This document shows, piece by piece, positions 41,955 to 49,146 of a stretch of 54,733 bases of DNA; position 1 is the first letter of the stretch; every line of letters starts with the position of its first letter. A program made the translations under genes and the position numbers. The notes beneath the pieces were generated by a model. That model worked only from the letters and a program-made list of their open reading frames with translations, was not told the DNA's origin and did not search any database. This DNA is from a virus: positions 1-54,733 of the IMG/VR virus record IMGVR_UViG_3300005436_000014; one strand, given 5' to 3'.

Positions 41955-42030
41955 GGATAATATAAATGGTAACAGAGATTGAACAAGTAATAAAGATATA
42001 ATTTTAGAATAATTGTAAATATTTATTCTA

Positions 42031-42066
42031 TTGACATTGTATAAATGTTGTACAATATTATGTACA
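42031..42066 (+). promoter_or_regulatory. Promoter and YefM operator
   Basis: TTGACA at 42031-42036 is followed, 17 bases on, by AATATT. Two TGTACA cores (42049-42054 and 42061-42066) are 12 bases apart centre to centre. This resembles the paired long and short palindromes bound by YefM-YoeB in E. coli. Confidence 0.6.
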
Positions 42067-42091
42067 GTACCATAACTTTGGATAAATCATA

Positions 42092-42349
42092 ATGAATGTT
42101 GTTAGTTTCTCAGATTTAAGAAAAGACATGAAGCATATCATGGATATGGCGCATGATAGGCATGAGCCAACCATTATTATGCGCAAGAATGGTAGCATGA
42201 TTATAATGTCTTTAGATGATTATAATTCACTTCAAGAAACAGCATATATCTTGAGTAATCCCAATAATGCAAAACATGTTCTTTCTTCTCTTGAAGAATT
42301 AAGACAAGGAAAAGGGAAAGAACGTAACCTTGTTGAATTCTCATCTTAA
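42092..42349 (+). CDS. yefM: YefM/Phd-family antitoxin
   Basis: 85 aa. Opens MNVVSFSDLRKDMKHIMDMAH and continues EPTIIMRKNGSMIIMSLDDYNSLQET, the YefM/Phd N-terminal DNA-binding fold. It should repress its own promoter through the TGTACA sites and neutralise YoeB with its C-terminus. Overlaps the toxin start by one base. Plus-strand cassette inside the leftward late operon. Confidence 0.85.
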   Translation: MNVVSFSDLRKDMKHIMDMAHDRHEPTIIMRKNGSMIIMSLDDYNSLQETAYILSNPNNAKHVLSSLEELRQGKGKERNLVEFSS

Positions 42350-42603
42350 TGCGTATCATATTCACCAGTGACGCATGGGAGGATTATGAGTACTGGATTC
42401 AGCATGATAGAAAAAAAATTGATAGAATAAACAAGCTTATTAAAGATATTTCAAGAAGCCCTTTTGACGGTATTGGTAAGCCAGAACCTTTAAAACTTAA
42501 TTTGCAAGGATTATGGTCTAGAAGGATTGATGAAGAACATAGAATAATTTATGAATACGGTGATGATAGTGTTTCAATCATATCATGTAGACATCACTAT
42601 TAA
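42349..42603 (+). CDS. yoeB: YoeB-type mRNA interferase toxin
   Basis: 84 aa, the exact E. coli YoeB length. GKPEPLKLNLQGLWSRRIDEEHRIIYEY and the end CRHHY are diagnostic. E46, R65, H83 and Y84 of the ribosome-dependent RNase active site are all present, so it should be active. Its stop is three bases from the convergent groEL stop, with no terminator between. Confidence 0.9.
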   Translation: MRIIFTSDAWEDYEYWIQHDRKKIDRINKLIKDISRSPFDGIGKPEPLKLNLQGLWSRRIDEEHRIIYEYGDDSVSIISCRHHY

Positions 42604-42606
42604 TTA

Positions 42607-44247
42607 CTATGTCCTTATCTTAAGAGGATTGGATGGATTCTGAATCGTATTAAGGGTAATCTCATTTTCTTCAATCAAAACGGCCTCAGTGGTTAAGAAT
42701 AAGCCAGCAATAGAGGAAGCATCCTGAAGGGCTGTTATGACAACCTTAGTTGGATCAATAATACCTTGCTCGATCATATCAACTATGTATCCACGTTCCG
42801 CATCGTATCCTATACCAAATCCACTTCCATTAAGATTATCTTCTATAATGGTCTTAATATTATCCGCTGATAATCCAGCATTGGAAAGGATCTGGTAAAA
42901 GGGCTTTACGACAGTTTGCCATAAGATCTGACATCCCTCATCTCTTTGGTTATCACCAATAATCTCAAAACAATGATATGCGGCTTTTAAAAGAGCAATA
43001 CCACCCCCTGGCAATATACCCTCTTGTAGGGCCGCTCTGGTTGCATGAACAGCATCTTCGACTCTATCTTTTCGCTCTTTCATTTCGAACTCAGTAGTTC
43101 CACCTACCTTTATAATGGCTATACCATTGGTAAGCTTTGCATATCGTTCTTCAAATCTCTTCTTTGAGTAATCATCTTCAGCTTTAGAAATTTCTTCTTT
43201 GAGATATTGACATCGTGTATCAAAATCTTCTTTAGATCCTTGCCCATCCACAATCGTTGTTTTTTCGGCTGTAACAATAACTCGTTTGGCTTTGCCCAAT
43301 AACTCTCTATTAACATTAATTAGTCTCATTCCCTTATCTTCAGAAACGATTTGCGTTCCTGTTACAACAGATAGGTCGCTTAATAGGTCATTTCTGTTTT
43401 CGCCAAAGGAGGGACACTTAATAGCGCATATCTTTAAGCCATGCTTCATTTTGTTGATGATAAGAGTAGCAAGAGCTTCAGATTCTACATCTTCAGCAAT
43501 AATAAGGAGAGCTGCTCCGTCTCGCATAATGGATTCAACCAAAGGAACGATTGGGGCAACACCAGCAATCTTATTATCAAATATTAGGATGTAAGGATTA
43601 TCTAATTCACATATCATTTTATTGGGGTTAGTTACAAAATAAGGTGATATTAAACCTTTATCTAACTCAAGTCCCTCAACAATGCGAGATTCAGTCTTCC
43701 CATTAACTGATTCTTCTAATGTTATGACACCTTCTTTTCCAACCTTGATAAATGTATCTGCAATAAGCTTTCCAATCTCAACATCACCGTTAGCTGAAAT
43801 GGTTGCAATTTGCTCGATTTCTGACTCATTTGAGATGATTTTGGAATGATCGCGTAGGTACTTCACAGTTTTTGTGCATGCCATGTCAATCCCACGCTTT
43901 AATTCAATAGGATTTGCGCCATCTTCAATGGCTTTCATTCCCTCATTGATAATATGCTGGGCAAGGACTGTAGCCGTAGTGGTTCCATCCCCAGCAATAT
44001 CACAGGTTTTCATAGCAACTTGACGAATTAGTTCAGCACCAACACTTTCAAACTCATCATATAATTCTACTTCCTTAGCAACGGATACTCCGTCTTTGGT
44101 AATACGGATAGGGTAGTGTGTATTCTTTATAATAACGTTCCTGCCTTTTGGTCCTAATGTGACTTTGACGGCATCGGCTATTTTATTAACCCCTACCAAT
44201 ATCTTTTCACGACCTTCTTTACCAAAGGCAAGGTGTTTCGGAAGCAT
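42607..44247 (-). CDS. groEL: Phage-encoded GroEL chaperonin
   Basis: 546 aa, full length. Conserved in place: TLGPKGRN (30-37), D52, DGTTTA with D87, D398 in RVEDAVHATRAA, and GGG at 414-416. Apical substrate-binding positions are mostly hydrophobic (L199, Y203, F204, V234, V237, L259, I263, I264). The C-terminus ends NPLKIRT and lacks the Gly-Met tail of many bacterial GroELs. It should form an ATP-driven folding cage. Its position among the head genes suggests capsid folding. A GroES-like gene lies upstream at 46000-46422. Confidence 0.95.
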   Translation of the reverse strand: MLPKHLAFGKEGREKILVGVNKIADAVKVTLGPKGRNVIIKNTHYPIRITKDGVSVAKEVELYDEFESVGAELIRQVAMKTCDIAGDGTTTATVLAQHIINEGMKAIEDGANPIELKRGIDMACTKTVKYLRDHSKIISNESEIEQIATISANGDVEIGKLIADTFIKVGKEGVITLEESVNGKTESRIVEGLELDKGLISPYFVTNPNKMICELDNPYILIFDNKIAGVAPIVPLVESIMRDGAALLIIAEDVESEALATLIINKMKHGLKICAIKCPSFGENRNDLLSDLSVVTGTQIVSEDKGMRLINVNRELLGKAKRVIVTAEKTTIVDGQGSKEDFDTRCQYLKEEISKAEDDYSKKRFEERYAKLTNGIAIIKVGGTTEFEMKERKDRVEDAVHATRAALQEGILPGGGIALLKAAYHCFEIIGDNQRDEGCQILWQTVVKPFYQILSNAGLSADNIKTIIEDNLNGSGFGIGYDAERGYIVDMIEQGIIDPTKVVITALQDASSIAGLFLTTEAVLIEENEITLNTIQNPSNPLKIRT

Positions 44248-44249
44248 AT

Positions 44250-44825
44250 CTAACCCCTTCTTGAGTTTGGTTCATATGACATTGTATTTGTCACAACTTT
44301 TGTGGGAGCAGATGAATTACCCAAAAACTCCGTCAATGCGGATGACGACTTTTGGTCATTTTCTGCTTCTTGACGGTAATATTCAGTTTGTCCTTCAAAC
44401 AAATCTTTAGGTTTCTTGACAAGTATGAGGCCACCTCTTCTAATGCTTCCAGGGAATCGCTCTGTGATTACATCATTAAAAGCATCGATACATTTATATT
44501 CTGGGTGATCGGCTTGAGGTACGGGTACCCAGTCGTTCATGAGGGCGTCATGGAAATTGTCTATATCATCTTGATTGCTGAGTCTTATTCTAACCCAAGC
44601 ATATTGATATCCAGGTGGTATTCTGTCCTTTGGCCAGTAGAGCTTTCCTTTTTGCTGTAAGGTGTATTGAACAGATGGTCTAACAGTATTAGATCGTGAG
44701 GCTATGACATCATTTACCATACCCCTCTCTTCAGGTGGTGTTTCGTCCCATGAATGAAGAACTTGACCCTTTTCAAAAGGGGAGGGATCTTCAGGAAAAT
44801 GATCAGGTGATTTATTGCGTGCCAT
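44250..44825 (-). CDS. Hypothetical head-region protein (191 aa)
   Basis: Starts MARNKSPDHFPEDPSPFEKGQ. Contains a compact region KLYWPKDRIPPGYQYAWVRIRLSNQDD and a basic strand RFPGSIRRGGLILVKKP, similar to small proteins encoded beside capsid genes in podoviruses. Located between scaffold and GroEL; probably a minor head protein. Confidence 0.6.
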   Translation of the reverse strand: MARNKSPDHFPEDPSPFEKGQVLHSWDETPPEERGMVNDVIASRSNTVRPSVQYTLQQKGKLYWPKDRIPPGYQYAWVRIRLSNQDDIDNFHDALMNDWVPVPQADHPEYKCIDAFNDVITERFPGSIRRGGLILVKKPKDLFEGQTEYYRQEAENDQKSSSALTEFLGNSSAPTKVVTNTMSYEPNSRRG

Positions 44826-44838
44826 AGTGTTATCCCTT

Positions 44839-45996
44839 TTAGTTTCCGGCCATCTTGTGTTTCATGTAATATTCTTCACATTTTTTTAGATCTGTAATAA
44901 CTTTGCCATTTGGTTCACGAATCTTGCCATATAGCTTATGAGCAAATTGTTTTTCTTGTGGCGTTAACGGTATGTTCTTGTTTTTAGCAGGCGCATTCGG
45001 TGTAATATTATTACGTGTAACAGGTGTAACAGGCGTATTTGGGCCGTTCATGACTAACCTTTCCTGCTTTGGGGGTTGTTTTTTGGGGATAGGTAAATCA
45101 AATTCTTCTACGACATGGTCGCTAATTTGATTCCAGAATTGTTCACTTCCTATTTCGTCTGATTTTCCTTGCAGTTTATAAGCCTTTGCAAGCCGCACTT
45201 CATAATCTGCGGCCTCTTCATGTAAATCTCTGTCAAAATTTGAAGAATGTGGGTCTGCCCATGAATTGTTCTTAAGCCAATTCATAGCGCTCTCTTTATA
45301 TGCGGATGCATCCTCATCAAAGACATTGTTATCTTGCGCATGAGATTGCTGTTGTTTGTGGATTGGTTGGTATTGTTGTTGATATTGAACATTGGGAAGA
45401 TGATTATATCTCTCCCTTTCTTGCATAACCCTCATTTTCTCAGCATTATATTGGCTGAGTAGGTCGGTAGCTTCTGTTTCAGTCTTGTAATCACCCTCTT
45501 CTTTAGCAATCGTAAGGGTTCTTTTGATATTATCGATATTTGCTTTTAGGGATTGGTCATAAGATTCAAGTTTTTCTTTTTCCTTTCTTAACACCTCCCC
45601 CCTTAAATACTCAACTTCTTGCTCTAATTGTTTCTTTTGAATTATAGTATCTTCAGCTAATGCTTTATATCCCTTCTTTTCTCTTACGAGTTCGGATATT
45701 CTTTTTGTTCGAGGTACCTTATGAGATCTCTTTTTTTCTTCCTCTTCTTTGTCCTCATCATCGTGAATTTCTTCTTTATCGTCACTTTCAGGATATACTG
45801 TCTCTTGTTCGACTTCTTCCAAAGGAACTAAATCGTCTTTTGGCTTTTTATCACCATCAAATCCATCTTGAATAAGGTCTTTTACCTCTTGAACCTCATC
45901 AACGACATCTGATACTTCCCATGAAATGCTTTTGGCTTTTTCATCATCCACTAAATTTATAATGGGACCTTTGTTTGGGGTGTCTTGTGATGTCAT
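44839..45996 (-). CDS. Scaffolding-like protein
   Basis: 385 aa. Very acidic N-terminus (DDEDKEEEEKKR), a long charged coiled coil (about 115-190), a Gln-rich linker (YQQQYQPIHKQQQSHAQ) and a helical, basic C-terminus ending KKCEEYYMKHKMAGN. This acidic-coil-basic layout between portal and capsid genes is typical of phage scaffolds that guide procapsid assembly and then leave. Confidence 0.65.
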   Translation of the reverse strand: MTSQDTPNKGPIINLVDDEKAKSISWEVSDVVDEVQEVKDLIQDGFDGDKKPKDDLVPLEEVEQETVYPESDDKEEIHDDEDKEEEEKKRSHKVPRTKRISELVREKKGYKALAEDTIIQKKQLEQEVEYLRGEVLRKEKEKLESYDQSLKANIDNIKRTLTIAKEEGDYKTETEATDLLSQYNAEKMRVMQERERYNHLPNVQYQQQYQPIHKQQQSHAQDNNVFDEDASAYKESAMNWLKNNSWADPHSSNFDRDLHEEAADYEVRLAKAYKLQGKSDEIGSEQFWNQISDHVVEEFDLPIPKKQPPKQERLVMNGPNTPVTPVTRNNITPNAPAKNKNIPLTPQEKQFAHKLYGKIREPNGKVITDLKKCEEYYMKHKMAGN

Positions 45997-45999
45997 GTA

Positions 46000-46422
46000 T
46001 TAATTTCCAACTGAAGAATTGTAATTACAAATGGTAGGGTCTGGGACAATACCCATGATGTAGGCATCTTGAAGCCATTGGCACTCGACGCTATTTATTT
46101 TGGCAAAGCTTCCTTCGTACTTATAAAAAGTGACATAATCACCCTCTTGAGGCTTAATGGTCCAATCTTTGAACTTATCTCCTTTAAAGGCAGCACTTCC
46201 TATCATAAGAATACGACCAACGGATAGTTGATAATTATCACGCTCTTTAGATATATCTGGGCGCTCAAGAAGGGATACTTGACCATCTGTTGTTACGAAA
46301 TTATCACCGAAATTATAGGTCTGTACGAGTATTTGCCAACCAATAGGCACAGGATGATTTTTGCCCAAAATGTCTACAATAACCTGATTGGTTGGCAAAT
46401 TTTGTTGAGTTGATTCAGTCAT
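46000..46422 (-). CDS. GroES-like co-chaperonin
   Basis: 140 aa against ~97 for GroES. PIGWQILVQTY (about 26-36) matches the GroES first strand. A long loop-like segment (about 37-66) stands where the mobile loop would be. VGRILMIGSAAFKG...WTIKPQEGDYVTFYKYEGSFAKI (67-108) aligns with the GEVLAVG...VKVGDIVIF core, and DAYIMGIV with the ILAIV end. With the phage GroEL in the same direction, it probably caps that cage, as T4 gp31 does for host GroEL. Alignment is by eye, so this is less certain than GroEL. Confidence 0.65.
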   Translation of the reverse strand: MTESTQQNLPTNQVIVDILGKNHPVPIGWQILVQTYNFGDNFVTTDGQVSLLERPDISKERDNYQLSVGRILMIGSAAFKGDKFKDWTIKPQEGDYVTFYKYEGSFAKINSVECQWLQDAYIMGIVPDPTICNYNSSVGN

Positions 46423-46435
46423 ATTATATCCTCAG

Positions 46436-46696
46436 TTATGCTACGATTTCGCCTTCAGTAACTTGAGGTGGGGTATCTACAATTGGGATAACATCTTCAA
46501 CTCCGTTTGCATGTTCATTCTCAATATTTTGGCATTCTTGTTTAAAAGAATTAAGACAACCATCCAAAGCATGAAGAACGCCTCTATGTTTTGCTAATGC
46601 CTCATCTGATGGAAATGCACCAACAGGGGCTTGCTTTTCTCTAGCGATCGTATCTTCTAATAGTTTTTGGAAAGTTGTTTTGAGGGTTGTGTACAT
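46436..46696 (-). CDS. Hypothetical helical protein (86 aa)
   Basis: Starts MYTTLKTTFQKLLEDTIARE. Two helices with HRGVLHALDGCLNSF, then an acidic tail. Similar short helical proteins precede scaffold genes in podoviruses. Probably first of the scaffold-GroEL subset of the operon after the MazEF insertion. Confidence 0.55.
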   Translation of the reverse strand: MYTTLKTTFQKLLEDTIAREKQAPVGAFPSDEALAKHRGVLHALDGCLNSFKQECQNIENEHANGVEDVIPIVDTPPQVTEGEIVA

Positions 46697-46776
46697 CAGA
46701 AATCCTTTTCTCTAATTTTACTAAAATTGTAATTATTATGTTAGAAAGGTTACTTTTCCTTTGTCAATGATAAATG

Positions 46777-46805
46777 TTGACGAAGCTAAATATTGGTGTT
46801 ATAAC
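46777..46805 (+). promoter_or_regulatory. Promoter of the MazE-MazF-Phd module
   Basis: TTGACG (46777-46782), 17 bases, TATAAC (46800-46805). A strong AAAGGGG ribosome site precedes ATG 46828. The promoter position rules out an earlier in-frame start at 46774. Confidence 0.7.
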
Positions 46806-46827
46806 ATTATTAAAAAGGGGAATAACA

Positions 46828-47088
46828 ATGAGTATACATTTTAGAAAAATAGGAAATTCACATGGTATTCTATTTCCTAAATATATTGTTGATAAGCTTG
46901 GTGTCACAAATGATTTTGTTATTGATTTGATTGATGATTATGTTGTTATCAAAAAGAAAAGACAGCCAAGGGATGGGTGGGAAGAACAATTTTTGGCTGC
47001 TAAAAATGATGGTCTAGAAGATGATGACTTTTCTGACTGGCAAAACATTACTAATGAATTTGATAAAGAAGAAGAGTGGGAATGGTAG
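46828..47088 (+). CDS. mazE: MazE/AbrB-fold antitoxin
   Basis: 86 aa. MSIHFRKIGNSHGILFPKYIVDKLGV is the AbrB/MazE swapped-hairpin DNA-binding domain. The acidic, Trp-rich C-terminus (about 45-86, ending KEEEWEW) would inhibit the MazF toxin. It overlaps mazF by seven bases. Expected to repress the promoter at 46777-46805. Confidence 0.8.
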   Translation: MSIHFRKIGNSHGILFPKYIVDKLGVTNDFVIDLIDDYVVIKKKRQPRDGWEEQFLAAKNDGLEDDDFSDWQNITNEFDKEEEWEW

Positions 47089-47414
47089 AAATGATATTGT
47101 ATTCCAGCTATGATATTTATCTTATAAAATTAGATCCTACGATTGGGTCTGAGATTAACAAAACAAGACCATGTTTAATAATTTCACCTAATATTTCAAA
47201 TAAAAATTTAAATGTTCTTCTAGTCGCGCCATTTACAAGGACAAAAAAAATATATCCTACTCGTATACAATCTAATTTTAACAATTCTATAAGCTACATC
47301 GTGTTAGATCAAATGAGAACAATTGATAAATCTAGGCTTATTAAAAAATTAGGCACATTAGACTTTAAAGAACAAAGGATCGTTAAAGATAAATTATTGG
47401 AGATGTTTTCTTAA
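47082..47414 (+). CDS. mazF: MazF/PemK-type endoribonuclease toxin
   Basis: 110 aa. YDIYLIKLDPTIGSEINKTRPCLIISP and LLVAPFTRTKKIYPTRI are the classic MazF strands, and LDQMRTIDKSRLIKKLG the conserved later motif. It should cut single-stranded mRNA at short sites. The conserved Arg in the KTRP motif and Thr in PFTRT are present. A second ATG at 47091 is an alternative start. Confidence 0.85.
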   Translation: MVEMILYSSYDIYLIKLDPTIGSEINKTRPCLIISPNISNKNLNVLLVAPFTRTKKIYPTRIQSNFNNSISYIVLDQMRTIDKSRLIKKLGTLDFKEQRIVKDKLLEMFS

Positions 47415-47428
47415 GAAAGGAATGCAGA

Positions 47429-47659
47429 ATGTTACAAGTATCAAGCACAGATTTTCAAATGCATTTTTCCCAAATGATGAAATTAGCCTTAGAAGAAGAG
47501 GGTGGAATCATTATAACCAATCATGGGGTTGCCTCGTTAAAAGTTGTGGCCCTTGAGTCACCAAAAAAAGATACAAAGAATATCTATGGATGTATGAAAG
47601 ATACAGGCAAAACCCTGGGAGATATAGTAAATCCAGTTTATAAATTTGTTGATTTATAA
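47429..47659 (+). CDS. Phd/YefM-like protein attached to the MazEF module
   Basis: 76 aa with GAAAGGA upstream. VSSTDFQMHFSQMMKLALEEEGGIIITNHGVASLKVVALES is the Phd/YefM N-terminal fold, and the C-terminus is short. No Doc or YoeB partner follows. It may be a second antitoxin, a co-repressor of the module, or an orphan anti-addiction gene. Confidence 0.6.
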   Translation: MLQVSSTDFQMHFSQMMKLALEEEGGIIITNHGVASLKVVALESPKKDTKNIYGCMKDTGKTLGDIVNPVYKFVDL

Positions 47660-47665
47660 ATGAAT

Positions 47666-47696
47666 AAAAAAGGAGACTCTTTTTTAAGGAGTCTCC
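47666..47696 (-). terminator. Intrinsic terminator of the outer-membrane protein gene
   Basis: GGAGACTC (47672-47679) and GAGTCTCC (47689-47696) form a perfect 8-bp stem. Reading leftward, six T follow (47666-47671). It lies between the end of the OMP gene and the end of the Phd-like gene. Confidence 0.85.
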
Positions 47697-47764
47697 CACA
47701 CAAATCAATGTCAACAGACACAGACCTTTTAATTCTCTTAAATTAATAGAATCATGTCAATGAT

Positions 47765-48466
47765 TTATAACTTAAAATGAAGTCCTAGGCTTACGTGATG
47801 TAATGTAGGCTTTGTCTTCAATGACGTATAAGATACATTAGCACCCTTTGTCTTAAAATGACGTACTGGATGTATAGATGCCTTATATTCTGTTCGTAAT
47901 GTAATCTTAGGTGTAAATTCTGTCTCAATACCAAACCCTGGAACGAAACCAACACTCCAAAATTTCTTATTATGATTGACAACTGGATCACCTGCGAAAT
48001 TCTTACCATCAAATCTCGTTTCAAACTTTCTAACTTCAGCTCCTAATTTTACATAGCCATTAACATTTGGAGAGACTTCATATCCTATATGGAAAGCCAA
48101 TCCAGAATTATGTGAAGAACGAATGGACAATGGCTGCTTGGGTTCAATTTGAGCTACGTTAAGCAACATCTGTGTTTCTAAAGCGCTCAGTCCAGCATGT
48201 GCTTCTAAAGCCAACCAAACATCATTAACACGTTCACCATAACCAGCAAATAAGTCACCATGTACATTTGTATCACAAAGCTTGTTTGAAATATTTTGAG
48301 ATATAATCGCGCCTGTGTTGTCTCTATGTGCATTGAGCATAGATGATCCTGCCATATGATTGCCACCTAGGCTTAATCCTGCATATACGACTGAATTGGC
48401 ACTTGATATTGCACTTGCCATAAATGCACCAAATATTGCTGTCTTAATAAATAAATTCCTGAACAT
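47765..48466 (-). CDS. Outer-membrane beta-barrel protein (phage moron)
   Basis: 233 aa from ATG 48464-48466 with AAGGAG; the in-frame ATG at 48526 lies before a terminator. The signal peptide ends near SANSVVYA. The mature part has alternating strands (YAGLSLGG, LAFHIGYEVSPNVNGYVKLGAEV, ITLRTEYKASI) and the C-terminal LHHVSLGLHFKL with a terminal aromatic/hydrophobic pattern. Resembles small eight-stranded Opa/OmpW-like barrels. Likely expressed from the prophage to alter the host surface. Confidence 0.75.
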   Translation of the reverse strand: MFRNLFIKTAIFGAFMASAISSANSVVYAGLSLGGNHMAGSSMLNAHRDNTGAIISQNISNKLCDTNVHGDLFAGYGERVNDVWLALEAHAGLSALETQMLLNVAQIEPKQPLSIRSSHNSGLAFHIGYEVSPNVNGYVKLGAEVRKFETRFDGKNFAGDPVVNHNKKFWSVGFVPGFGIETEFTPKITLRTEYKASIHPVRHFKTKGANVSYTSLKTKPTLHHVSLGLHFKL

Positions 48467-48498
48467 AACTTTCTCCTTAAAAAAATTGATATAAAAAA

Positions 48499-48522
48499 GG
48501 GATAAGATTTTTTTCTTATCCC
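48499..48522 (-). terminator. Intrinsic terminator between the 48533 gene and the OMP gene
   Basis: GGGATAAG (48499-48506) pairs with CTTATCCC (48515-48522). Six T follow when read leftward. Only about 30 bases separate it from the OMP ribosome site. Confidence 0.8.
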
Positions 48523-48532
48523 TCATACTAAC

Positions 48533-48865
48533 TTATTGAAAATATTGATCGTGACGGAGTTTTCCAACGCCACCGGCGGCCATTTTCATTTTCTTAGCAC
48601 CCTTACCCATGACAGCAGATTCCATCTCTGTATTATGACCCCTTACGGTGTTCATATGAGTAATAGGTTCATGACCTGATAATGCTTTGTGAAGTTCAGG
48701 GAATGACTTGTCGTATTCACTACAACTTGCCTTTTTCTCCCCAACCAATTGGCTATGTGGATATTTAGTGGCTACACCACCATGTGACATTTTTTTATGG
48801 CTATCTCTGCAACGTGCTTTACTACGTCCGCTTTTTTCGTGCTCTTCCCGATTATGCTTGTTCAT
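48533..48865 (-). CDS. Hypothetical basic head-region protein (110 aa)
   Basis: Lys/His/Ser-rich (EHEKSGRSKARCRDSHKK), ending MKMAAGGVGKLRHDQYFQ. The AAGG-V phrase recurs in the internal virion proteins (see findings). Similar small proteins lie after the portal gene in podoviruses. Followed by a strong terminator. Confidence 0.6.
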   Translation of the reverse strand: MNKHNREEHEKSGRSKARCRDSHKKMSHGGVATKYPHSQLVGEKKASCSEYDKSFPELHKALSGHEPITHMNTVRGHNTEMESAVMGKGAKKMKMAAGGVGKLRHDQYFQ

Positions 48866-49146
48866 AATACTGACCTTTCCTAAGTTTTAATGTTATCATT
48901 CCCTAATAACAAAGGAATGAGAATAGGTATATAATCCTATCCAACTAATCGTATCATACAAAAATGATAAATCAGAAAAAAACATTTACTAATGCTATTT
49001 TCTATCATACTATATGATATAGATAGGAATAATTGGAATAGCTCGATACAATTATAGCCTCAAACATGTTTTACATGTTTTGTGCTGTTTTTATATCTTG
49101 AGCTTCCAGATTTTTTTCATTTTTGATCTGGGCTTATTCCTATCTG

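Noticed and set aside
41819-42030. Intrinsic terminator ahead of yefM
   Set aside because: The hairpins there lack a T-tract in either direction, so I describe them only as structured leader elements.
46774-46827. Earlier start for mazE at 46774
   Set aside because: It would place the start codon inside the TTGACG-17-TATAAC promoter. ATG 46828 has the ribosome site and begins the MazE fold.
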